The notes: generated by a model not told the origin, from the letters alone. Shown: positions 1 through 6,012, counted from the first letter of the stretch. The stretch is DNA of 9,442 nucleotides from Candidatus Eiseniibacteriota bacterium (GCA_023132135.1 JAGLYR010000281.1:1-9442), one strand, 5' to 3'. Translations and numbers: made by a program.

Positions 1-76
1 CATGGGAACGAAAGCGTGAAAAAGATCGCTGTATGCGGAAAAAGCGGTCGAGGTAAGAAATGGACAGGAGGATGCC
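1..76 (+). promoter_or_regulatory. Leader upstream of yggS with strong Shine-Dalgarno
   Basis: AGGAGG at 66-71, five bases before the ATG at 77, fixes the yggS start. No clear promoter is visible in the short stretch upstream, so transcription may come from outside the window. Two short open stretches overlap it. One frame is open from the window edge to a TAA at 54-56 and could be the basic C-terminus of an upstream gene. A GTG at 16 opens a 27-codon frame ending at 99 (see findings). Neither is supported well enough to be called a gene. Confidence 0.7.
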
Positions 77-766
77 ATGTCCGAGCTGAGTATCGGTGAC
101 CGAGTAGGAGACGTCCTAGCCTCCTTGCCCGAAGGGGTTCTACTCGTCGGGGCGGCCAAGATGCGCTCTCCCGAAGAGGCGAGGGCGGCGATTGAGGCGG
201 GCCTGCCCGCCATTGGACACAACTACGTCCAACAGGCCGAGACCATGCGACAATCGCTGAGCGAATGGGAAGCCCGATGGGAAAACCCGGTTCGCTGGCA
301 CCTTATCGGCCATCTCCAGCGAAACAAGGTCAAGAAAGCTGTCGCGCTTTTCGACATGATAGAGACCATGGATTCGGTGAGCTTAGCTCACACAGTGGAT
401 CGCCATTGCGCGGACATCAGAAAGGTCATGTCCGTTTTGATTGAAATCAACAGCGGCCGTGAGTCCAGCAAAACTGGAGTTGCTCCCGGTGAGACACTGA
501 ATCTCGCCCGCGAGATAAGCCAGATGGAGCACTTGCGCCTTCAGGGCCTGATGACGATGGGCCCCCGGTTCGGCGATCCGGAGGACTCCAGGCCGTACTT
601 CCGTGTAACCAAGGGGTTGTTCGACAGTCTCTCGTCCGCCGATCTCGGAGGGGGGGAGATGCGTTATCTCTCCATGGGAATGAGCAACAGCTATCGCATC
701 GCCATTGAGGAAGGTGCGAACATTGTGCGTATCGGGACCACGCTTTTTGGTGAGAGAAGAGCATGA
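77..766 (+). CDS. yggS: YggS/PLPBP-family pyridoxal phosphate homeostasis protein
   Basis: A cytoplasmic PLP-binding protein of the alanine-racemase N-terminal barrel fold. The family binds pyridoxal 5'-phosphate and buffers vitamin B6 and amino-acid pools; no enzymatic reaction is established. At 229 aa the length is normal. Visible signatures in order are the PLP-lysine region VGAAKMRS with K28, HNYVQQ at 48-53, WHLIGHLQRNK at 74-84, GLMTM at 157-161, LSMGMSNSY at 198-206 (phosphate-binding loop) and VRIGTTLFGER at 217-227. The start is set by AGGAGG five bases upstream. Two features are atypical: the N-terminal helix before the barrel is short, and the usual GENY motif reads GHNY. It is the only housekeeping gene here and is not obviously linked to the secreted proteins that follow. 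The assignment is firm. Confidence 0.95.
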   Translation: MSELSIGDRVGDVLASLPEGVLLVGAAKMRSPEEARAAIEAGLPAIGHNYVQQAETMRQSLSEWEARWENPVRWHLIGHLQRNKVKKAVALFDMIETMDSVSLAHTVDRHCADIRKVMSVLIEINSGRESSKTGVAPGETLNLAREISQMEHLRLQGLMTMGPRFGDPEDSRPYFRVTKGLFDSLSSADLGGGEMRYLSMGMSNSYRIAIEEGANIVRIGTTLFGERRA

Positions 767-1021
767 TAGTTCCTGCGACCAGACGCGCTTTTCAGCGACT
801 GTTTCTAGCCTGCATTTCTCACCAGGCTTCGTCGCGAGGCGTCGTAGCTGCCTGTGATGCCAAGGAATGCGAGCAAGGGGACCGAAGGCGTACTGGTCAG
901 TACGTTGGGTTTCCGGGGACAGTTTACCTGTTTGATACTTCCGTGATAATTGCCTGTGGCACTAGCTTGGATTACCCATGAGAATGCATCGCGCTACCAT
1001 GGAGCATACTAGCACACAACG

Positions 1022-1070
1022 GGACAGCAACTTAAGCCTCGAAATGTGGCCTTGCAAGATCCGACCCCCA
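1022..1070 (+). repeat. 49-bp direct repeat, copy A
   Basis: Aligned without gaps to 4372-4420, it matches at 44 of 49 positions in the same orientation. The core GCCTCGAAATGTGGC is identical and is followed by TTGCAAGATCCGACCCC. The similarity stops on both sides, so it is a discrete element in noncoding DNA. Its origin is unknown. From memory, strings ending in AGATCCGACCCC recur between genes in many bacterial genomes, sometimes near IS200/REP-type transposases. No transposase is visible here. Confidence 0.8.
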
Positions 1071-1098
1071 AGATCTCAGATCCGACCCCCAAGACCTC
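1057..1098 (+). repeat. 21-bp tandem duplication at the end of repeat A
   Basis: Two adjacent 21-base units (1057-1077 and 1078-1098) begin AGATCCGACCCCCAAGA and differ at a single base (T versus C at unit position 18). The second unit extends the end of the 49-bp repeat. Copy B at 4372-4420 has only one unit, so the duplication is local. Confidence 0.85.
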
Positions 1099-1100
1099 TT

Positions 1101-1119
1101 AGCGCCCGGGCTGGGCGCT
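1101..1119 (-). terminator. GC-rich hairpin overlapping the stop of the beta-helix gene
   Basis: AGCGCCC (1101-1107) and GGGCGCT (1113-1119) form a perfect 7-bp stem with a 5-base loop. It starts in the first base of the TGA stop of the minus-strand beta-helix gene. Neither strand has a T-run after it, so it is not a classical intrinsic terminator. It may still be a 3'-end-stabilising or weak terminating structure between the two convergent genes. Confidence 0.4.
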
Positions 1120-2684
1120 CACTTCAGCAAGACCATTCGCTTCGTGTCGCTTTCGCCGTTCCATGTGATGCGGCAGAAGTAGACTCCGCTGGCTACAGGC
1201 GTGCCGTCATCGTTCCTGCCATCCCAGATTACCCGGTACGTCCCCGGCCCCCGGTCGGCGTCGACCAGGGTTGTCACCCGCCTCCCGGTGGCTTCATAGA
1301 CGTTCATGACAAGCCGTGATGGTCCGATGCAAGCAGGGACGCTGTAGGCAATCTCCGTCACAGGGTTGAACGGGTTCGGAGTCGCTGGCCCCAGGTGAAG
1401 ATCTCTGAAGATGATCTCATCGGCCTCCCCAACGGACGTGATGTCGCAACCCACGCCGAACGCACCAATCAGGCCACAGCCCGAGTGGCCAGGCTCACAC
1501 GGGGAGTAGGCGGAGATGGAGAAGTCCTCACTGCCCGGACCGCAGAACAGCGGATTCGCACATATATTGCCGGCCTGGCCAAACTGATCCGCGACAGATC
1601 CCACCCAGTCACCACCGTCGTTACCGTAGAGGTCACAGCAGCTGAGCGAGGCAGCGCTGTGGAGGTCACAGGAGACGGCCTCCCCCTCGGTGCTGCCTGC
1701 GATGATGGTGTTCTCCAGAGTGGCGGATGGGCATCGCGCGAGCCGGATACCGCCGCCCTGACGGCTTGCCGAATTGCCGTAGAATGTACACTGGCTGAGC
1801 ACGAAGGGATCGTGGTGGGACGAAATCCCGCCACCGTCGTAGGCAGCCAGATTCCCGGAGAAGGTGCAGTAGTCGAATGACGGGAACGAGGAGTCGAAGC
1901 AGTACGTTCCGGCCCCGTGATAGTCACTCACGTTGGCCGAGAAGCAGCAGTTGGTGAGCAGCGGCGACGAATTCCGGCAGATCATCCCACCGCCGCAATC
2001 GGCGGAGTTCCCGGAGAAATGGCAGCCACTGAGCAAGGACGTCGGAGAGTCGAAGAAGGCTATCCCACCACCCAGGGTCGCCCAGTTGTCGGAGAAGGCG
2101 CAGTCGACAAGGACCGGGGCAGACCTCACACACCCTATTCCCGCGCCGCAGTCGTAGCACGAATTCTCCATGAAAGTGCACCCTGTGAGCACAGGACCGG
2201 AATCGATGCAGTACATCCCGCCGCCGTCTTCATCCGCGTGGCTGTTCCGGAATACTACGTTGGTGAACACGGGCGAAGAGTCCCTGCAGTATGCCCCCGC
2301 ACCGCATTCGGTGAACCAGATGGCGTACCCCGCCCGGAGCGTGAATCCTTCGATACGCGTAGTGCTGATCGCACCCTCACAGTAGATGACTCTGCCCAGG
2401 TGCTGGGCGTCGATCGTCACACAATCTGCCTGGCCTGTCTCACTCCTGAGGCAAATACCGGATTTCATGATCACGCAGCTGAGGAGGCTGTCGGGACACA
2501 GGTGGGTACAGTCGTAGTACCAGCCGCAGGCTACGACAACAGTGTCGCCGGGAGAGGCTGCATCGATACCTCCCTGGATAGTTGAGTACTCGGCGGGAAC
2601 GTGAATCGTATGGGCAGGAGCGGAATGGGCGCCTCCCAGAGCGAGAAGAGCAATGGCAGGCCCCAGCTGCAGCAGCCGGCGCAT
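1119..2684 (-). CDS. Secreted cysteine-rich right-handed beta-helix protein with C-terminal sorting domain
   Basis: The start is placed at 2684, with AAAGGGGG at 2691-2698 six bases upstream, rather than at the longer frame from 2822. This gives 521 aa with a signal peptide at about 1-24 (ending SAPA). Next is HVPAEYSTIQGGIDAASPGDTV (about 28-49), the usual entry into a parallel beta-helix of the pectate-lyase / DUF1565 type. Coils of about 26 residues run from about 128 to 330, each built around C-x-F-x-x-N followed by G-[GA]-G, as in polymorphic outer-membrane-protein repeats. The tail from N437 (NPFNP ... VIWDGRND ... SGVYFCRI ... KRMVLLK) is the FlgD-like/T9SS-type sorting domain. No catalytic residues can be assigned; a surface adhesin or glycan-binding/degrading role is possible. 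By my count 34 residues are Cys, which is unusually many. It is divergent from the Ntn-hydrolase gene and shares its upstream region. Confidence 0.9.
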   Translation of the reverse strand: MRRLLQLGPAIALLALGGAHSAPAHTIHVPAEYSTIQGGIDAASPGDTVVVACGWYYDCTHLCPDSLLSCVIMKSGICLRSETGQADCVTIDAQHLGRVIYCEGAISTTRIEGFTLRAGYAIWFTECGAGAYCRDSSPVFTNVVFRNSHADEDGGGMYCIDSGPVLTGCTFMENSCYDCGAGIGCVRSAPVLVDCAFSDNWATLGGGIAFFDSPTSLLSGCHFSGNSADCGGGMICRNSSPLLTNCCFSANVSDYHGAGTYCFDSSFPSFDYCTFSGNLAAYDGGGISSHHDPFVLSQCTFYGNSASRQGGGIRLARCPSATLENTIIAGSTEGEAVSCDLHSAASLSCCDLYGNDGGDWVGSVADQFGQAGNICANPLFCGPGSEDFSISAYSPCEPGHSGCGLIGAFGVGCDITSVGEADEIIFRDLHLGPATPNPFNPVTEIAYSVPACIGPSRLVMNVYEATGRRVTTLVDADRGPGTYRVIWDGRNDDGTPVASGVYFCRITWNGESDTKRMVLLK

Positions 2685-2734
2685 GACGTACCCCCTTTGG
2701 CGACAACTGGCATCTGTTACAGACTCGTGACAAA

Positions 2735-2794
2735 CCCTTGACTGAGCATGATACCACACATAGTCTAGTTTAGACTTGTTGTATCTGTCAAGGG
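2735..2794. repeat. Nested inverted repeats in the divergent promoter region
   Basis: CCCTTGAC (2735-2742) and GTCAAGGG (2787-2794) are perfect 8-base inverted arms 44 bases apart. Inside them lies AGTCTA-GTT-TAGACT (2762-2776). The outer arms carry TTGAC in opposite orientations, one of them being the -35 candidate of the minus-strand promoter. These could be regulator half-sites; that is inference. Confidence 0.5.
2762..2791 (-). promoter_or_regulatory. Candidate sigma70-type promoter for the beta-helix gene
   Basis: On the minus strand there is a perfect TTGACA (2786-2791), an 18-base spacer and TAGACT (2762-2767, four of six to TATAAT). This would give a 5' leader of roughly 70 nt before the ATG at 2684. 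The -10 lies in a perfect inverted repeat, AGTCTA-GTT-TAGACT (2762-2776). The -35 overlaps one arm of a second inverted repeat whose other arm is at 2735-2742. Confidence 0.45.
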
Positions 2795-2845
2795 CAAAAC
2801 GTAGGCTGGCTCCAAAGCCCATGGAGTCCTTGTGGAAAGAGAGTA

Positions 2846-2874
2846 TTGACAGATTGACTCATTGGCATTAATAT
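2846..2874 (+). promoter_or_regulatory. Candidate promoter for the Ntn-hydrolase gene
   Basis: TTGACA (2846-2851), a 17-base spacer and TAATAT (2869-2874, four of six to consensus) lie in a locally AT-rich stretch, predicting a leader of nearly 60 nt before the ATG at 2939. ATTGAC is repeated directly at 2845 and 2853. The -10 is imperfect. The better-matching TATTAT at 2872-2877 would need a 20-base spacer. Confidence 0.45.
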
Positions 2875-2899
2875 TATGCTGTTACACAGATCGACATGC

Positions 2900-2918
2900 A
2901 GATGATCATGCATCATCT
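2900..2918 (+). promoter_or_regulatory. Inverted repeat in the leader next to the ribosome binding site
   Basis: AGATGAT-CATGC-ATCATCT has perfect 7-base arms and a 5-base loop. It ends four bases before TTAGGAGG (2923-2930), which is eight bases upstream of the ATG at 2939. In RNA it could form a weak AU-rich hairpin beside the Shine-Dalgarno; in DNA it could be a dyad operator. Three in-frame ATGs at 2896, 2902 and 2908 open an overlapping frame that lacks a ribosome binding site. Confidence 0.45.
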
Positions 2919-2938
2919 CAAGTTAGGAGGCCGTAGCA

Positions 2939-4192
2939 ATGTCTGCTCGTACGAACTTGGTGTTCGTCCTGCTGGCCGTGTTCGTGTTTCTGTCAGCCAC
3001 CAGCACAGCCGACGCCGTCAACGGTGCTCTGCAGGTAGAAAACGGTCAGAGGATTCTCCGGCTGTGGGGCAACCACTTCGAGATGGGCTATGCGCACGGT
3101 TTCCTGATGGCCGGGGAGATCGTCCGTCTTGTTGACGAGTACTTCATCGGGGTGCAGTGGCAACCCTGGACCTACACGCACACGATTCGCCCAACCGTCG
3201 AGGAGTTCTTCGTTCTGCCACCCGAGTACCAGGAGGAACTGGAGGCAATGCTCAAGGGCATTGTGGACAGCGGAGTCAGCACGTACCTTGAGTCGGTGGA
3301 GCGGGATCTGGATCTCCTCGATCTTCACACGGCCAATTGCTATCTCGATTTCCTGCACTGGTTGTGCTCCAGTGTTTCTGCGTGGGGAGAAATGACCGAA
3401 GACGACCCTCTACTCGCTGGAGCCACAGCCATTGTCCGCAACTTCGAGTACCCTCTCGGGCCCGATGCACTGTTGGCGGTGTACTCACTCCTGATCGCTT
3501 TCGATCCGTCGTCGCCAGACGAGAAACAGTGGGTATCTGTGACCTGGCCCGGGATTATCGGCTGCGTGAGTTGCATGAACGAAGATGGAATAGGCCACAC
3601 GATGAACAGCGGCGACAACATCCTTCCCGCGGATCCGGAACCGCAGAGTGTAACCAGCCTGTGGCTCACCATTCGGGATGCGATTGAGAACATCGACGAA
3701 AACGGTGACGGCCGGGAGTCTGTCGATGATGTGATCTACGCAATCGACCGGGACCAGCGCCTTGGCGGCACGCTTGCTCACATCTTCTCCCCCTTCGAGA
3801 TTGGGCAGAAGCAGGACCCCGTCGTTCTCGTCGAGTCCGATTTTTACAACTACGTTATCCGCCGCGGGACCAACAATCTGGACTGCCAGCGCTACATTTA
3901 CTCCGAGCATTGCCTGGCTGTCATGAACCAGTCCAGGCTGCTGCACGGCTGTCGTACAGCCGACGGCCGCTACGCCAAGATGGCGGATAGTCTCAACGCG
4001 GGCCTCCATGTTGACACCGAGAAGCTGTGGCGGATGGAGCGCGTAATATCTTACCCTACGACTGTTCAGGCTATGCTCTTCCGTCCAAATCTCCGGGATC
4101 TGCTCGTTGCTTTCGGCGACAGCGTGGATACGAACGCATTCGATTGCCCGCGCGTGCATTGGACGTGGGACGCTCTCTTTCCCCCACGCTAG
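2939..4192 (+). CDS. Secreted Ntn-hydrolase, C45/acyltransferase-like, with calcium-loop motif
   Basis: 417 aa. The start is fixed by TTAGGAGG eight bases upstream. A signal peptide spans 1-26 (cleavage after TADA). LWGNHFEMGYAHGFLMAGEI (42-61) matches the N-terminal signature of peptidase family C45 / acyl-CoA:6-aminopenicillanate acyltransferase relatives. The likely nucleophile is C143 in WLCSSVSAWG (141-150), followed by AIVRNFEY (164-171), which corresponds to the GRN-x-D/E region of this fold, and by SCMNEDGIGHTMNSGD (211-226). Enzymes of this group cleave themselves before the Cys and hydrolyse or transfer amide-bound acyl groups; the substrate here cannot be inferred. Residues 253-264 (DENGDGRESVDD) fit an EF-hand/dockerin-type calcium loop inside the domain. 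There is no sorting domain at the C-terminus, unlike three neighbours. It is divergent from the beta-helix gene. The fold is fairly sure, the reaction is not. Confidence 0.82.
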   Translation: MSARTNLVFVLLAVFVFLSATSTADAVNGALQVENGQRILRLWGNHFEMGYAHGFLMAGEIVRLVDEYFIGVQWQPWTYTHTIRPTVEEFFVLPPEYQEELEAMLKGIVDSGVSTYLESVERDLDLLDLHTANCYLDFLHWLCSSVSAWGEMTEDDPLLAGATAIVRNFEYPLGPDALLAVYSLLIAFDPSSPDEKQWVSVTWPGIIGCVSCMNEDGIGHTMNSGDNILPADPEPQSVTSLWLTIRDAIENIDENGDGRESVDDVIYAIDRDQRLGGTLAHIFSPFEIGQKQDPVVLVESDFYNYVIRRGTNNLDCQRYIYSEHCLAVMNQSRLLHGCRTADGRYAKMADSLNAGLHVDTEKLWRMERVISYPTTVQAMLFRPNLRDLLVAFGDSVDTNAFDCPRVHWTWDALFPPR

Positions 4193-4371
4193 AGCGCGCT
4201 TTGAGGACCCCGTATTGGGATGAGAGGAAGGATGTGTATCCGGTCGGGAGAATCTTTGACCGGAAGGTGGTCAAACGACTGCAGAGCATACCACGGAGAC
4301 ATTGAGGGTTTCCGAGGTTTCCATCCGAAGTTTCCAAGGGTGTCGACAACCCCAGAATCAGGGATTATGCA

Positions 4372-4420
4372 GGACAGCGAGTTAGGCCTCGAAATGTGGC
4401 ATTGCAAGATCCGACCCCAA
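4372..4420 (+). repeat. 49-bp direct repeat, copy B
   Basis: It matches 1022-1070 at 44 of 49 ungapped positions in the same orientation and lies 3,350 bases away. With copy A it flanks exactly the divergent beta-helix / Ntn-hydrolase pair. The 21-bp tandem duplication seen at copy A is absent. Confidence 0.8.
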
Positions 4421-4655
4421 AGCCTCGCGCGGGACGAGCGGTAAGCTAGTCACGGCCAACGGCTTGGGACGAACTCCGTTCGCCCCGAGTGGCTGATGCT
4501 AAGTCGCAGGACGTGAGATTCAGCCGTATCGAGGGGTGAATCGGAGACTTTTTCAACAGACCCCACTGTTCCCCGAAAACACCGGAAAACAGAATTCGTA
4601 TTTTATGCCGAATGCTCAGCTGTGTCGAGTATCGCTACGATCGGATTCTCCTTTG

Positions 4656-4664
4656 TGATAGAAT
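4656..4664 (+). promoter_or_regulatory. Possible extended -10 element for the C13 peptidase gene
   Basis: TGA-TAGAAT (TG at 4656-4657, TAGAAT at 4659-4664, five of six to TATAAT) fits the extended -10 pattern TGnTATAAT. No -35 match is seen at 16-18 bases. It would give a leader of about 75 nt before the ATG at 4746. Confidence 0.3.
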
Positions 4665-4745
4665 AGCGGCGAGACGGGATCTGCGTGGTTCCGGCTTGGG
4701 ACAGTCAGGCCGGGGGCTGGTGATTCCTCTAGAGGGAGGTGCGAG

Positions 4746-5912
4746 ATGAGAGCGAACGGGATAGGTGTTGGTACGATCTGTTTCGGCCTCGTTGTGATAA
4801 TTGCTGCGAGCGCCGGCACTGCGTACGACTGCGCCGATGACGAATGGTGTTCGTACGGAGAGCGCTACGCCATCATCGTCATGGGAGGCAACGTTACCGG
4901 ACAGATGTACCTTTGGTACTGGGGAGACACGAGCGGAATGTACCGGGAGCTGATCTCCCACGGGTTCACGGCCGAGAATATCTACTTCCTTTCCTACGGG
5001 GATAGTGCAGACGCGCACCCGGATTGGGTAGATGGACTGAGCACCACCAACAATATCAGGACCGCTTACCAGTGGGCCGAATCCCGGTGCAGGGCCGAGG
5101 ATCTGTTGTACATCTACTGGGTCGATCATGGTTCCCCGAACTACTTCGTGACTCACAATGGCACAATCACGCATGCCGAACTTGGGACGTTAATGCAACC
5201 CATTGTCGCAAGGCAGATCATCGGCGCGTACAACCCCTGCTACAGCGGCGCTGTGATCGACGACATCTCCCGGGTGGGCGTCATCACGGTAACGTCGCAG
5301 GACGCGTTTCATGGTAACTCCTGGGGATGGGCAGGGCAGTGGCGTCGGGCCCTGCGCGGGGCTCCGGCAGATTCAGTCGATACCAACGGGGACAGGTACA
5401 TATCGATGACCGAAGCCTACAATTGGATTTGCCCTCGATCCCAGGCCGCCGGTGAACATTCCATGTTCGACGACAACGGGGACGGGATCGGCCACGAGTG
5501 CACCGACCTCGGGTATGATCCTGATGACCCTCTGAAGGACGGGTTCGTCGGGAAATTCTACTCCCTGGACGGCTGGTGGTGCGGAGGTGGAACGCCGGTT
5601 GCCGGGGAAACGGAAGCTGTGCCTTGGGCGGCGGAGTCCGATCTCCTCGAGTTGAACTATCCGAACCCGTTCAACCCGCGCACGACAATCGCCTACACCA
5701 TCCGCCGGGCGGAGCGGGTGAGCCTCTCGATCTACGACTCAACCGGTCGGATGGTTCGGACGCTGGTAGAGTCCTCGCAGCAACCCGGCAGACACACGGT
5801 TGTCTGGGATGGAAGAGACAATGCCGGCCGACGTGTCGACAGCGGTGTGTACTTCTGTCGGATCGCGACGGGCAGCGTGACCGAGACGGGGAAGATGGTA
5901 CTGGTCAAATAG
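4746..5912 (+). CDS. Secreted legumain-like (C13, clan CD) cysteine peptidase with C-terminal sorting domain
   Basis: 388 aa, with GGGAGG at 4734-4739 six bases before the ATG. A signal peptide spans 1-26. The peptidase domain (about 38-205) starts with ERYAIIVMGG, has WNDTS-like YWGDTSGMYRELISHGF (58-74), the catalytic His in YIYWVDHGS (122-130, H128) and the catalytic Cys in NPCYSG (163-168, C165). This is the His-Gly / Cys-x-Gly arrangement of family C13 (legumain, GPI8); VITVTSQDA (179-187) follows as expected. Legumain-type enzymes cleave after Asn or Asp, but specificity here is unknown. DTNGDRYISMTE (212-223) fits an EF-hand loop except for Arg at the sixth position. DDNGDG (242-247) is a second acidic loop. 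From N307 (NPFNP ... VVWDGRDN ... SGVYFCRI ... GKMVLVK) the FlgD-like/T9SS sorting domain follows. It probably acts outside the cell or at the surface. Confidence 0.87.
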   Translation: MRANGIGVGTICFGLVVIIAASAGTAYDCADDEWCSYGERYAIIVMGGNVTGQMYLWYWGDTSGMYRELISHGFTAENIYFLSYGDSADAHPDWVDGLSTTNNIRTAYQWAESRCRAEDLLYIYWVDHGSPNYFVTHNGTITHAELGTLMQPIVARQIIGAYNPCYSGAVIDDISRVGVITVTSQDAFHGNSWGWAGQWRRALRGAPADSVDTNGDRYISMTEAYNWICPRSQAAGEHSMFDDNGDGIGHECTDLGYDPDDPLKDGFVGKFYSLDGWWCGGGTPVAGETEAVPWAAESDLLELNYPNPFNPRTTIAYTIRRAERVSLSIYDSTGRMVRTLVESSQQPGRHTVVWDGRDNAGRRVDSGVYFCRIATGSVTETGKMVLVK

Positions 5913-5930
5913 TATCTGCTTCAACAGTCA

Positions 5931-5950
5931 CCCGTGCCTATTCTCACGGG
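5931..5950. terminator. Weak hairpin between convergent genes
   Basis: CCCGTG (5931-5936) and CACGGG (5945-5950) form a 6-bp stem with an 8-base loop. It lies 18 bases after the stop of the C13 gene and 62 bases beyond the stop of the minus-strand propeller gene. No T-run follows on either strand, so it is at best a weak shared 3' structure. Confidence 0.3.
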
Positions 5951-6012
5951 CGCCAGTAGAGGATCACGACGTAGCCGGGTAGTGCGTTTCCTGCGTCCTT
6001 GGCAGCCTTTTC

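Larger units (their letters stand above)
767..1118. other. Noncoding gap between convergent yggS and beta-helix genes
   Basis: No credible gene is seen in these 352 bases. The stretch holds a small hairpin at 889-904 (CGTACT-GGTC-AGTACG), a GGGGACA-N4-ACC-N-GTT motif at 915-932 that recurs at 8619-8636, the first copy of the 49-bp repeat (1022-1070), a 21-bp tandem duplication (1057-1098) and the GC hairpin at 1101-1119. An open frame whose ATG overlaps the yggS stop (ATGA, 763-766) has a composition unlike a real protein and runs through the repeat-like motif. Confidence 0.7.
4193..4745. other. 553-bp gap without a gene
   Basis: No convincing coding frame is present. The gap contains a weak stem (CCGGTC 4240-4245 / GACCGG 4258-4263), repeat copy B (4372-4420) and, at 4544-4562, the string GAGACTTTTTCAACAGACC, whose complement GTTGAAAAAGTC recalls insertion-sequence ends. 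Near the downstream gene there is a possible extended -10 element. The T-run at 4549-4553 has no strong stem before it. The first 200 bases after the Ntn-hydrolase contain no clear intrinsic terminator. Confidence 0.6.

Noticed and set aside
763-981. 72-codon frame whose ATG overlaps the yggS stop (ATGA)
   Set aside because: The overlap suggests translational coupling, but the sequence has no domain and an implausible composition, and it runs through a repeat-like GGGGACA motif.
1743-2325. DNA repeats in the beta-helix region taken as a CRISPR or satellite
   Set aside because: The periodicity is at protein level (about 26 codons per coil); the nucleotide units are not identical and are coding.
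1395-2585. Plus-strand open frames across the beta-helix gene (161 and 222 codons)
   Set aside because: They are antisense to a well-supported repeat protein and show no motifs of their own.
2685-2822. Longer N-terminus of the beta-helix protein starting at 2822
   Set aside because: The extra 46 residues would bury the signal peptide and cross the predicted promoter. The ATG at 2684 has a good ribosome binding site and is followed directly by a signal peptide.
3485-4159. 224-codon minus-strand frame opposite the Ntn-hydrolase
   Set aside because: It has no ribosome binding site or motif, and the plus-strand gene has a strong start and family signatures.
4193-4444. Short frames (72-92 codons) in and around the gap after the Ntn-hydrolase
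   Set aside because: They cross the 49-bp repeat or the gene end, lack ribosome binding sites and have no recognisable protein character.
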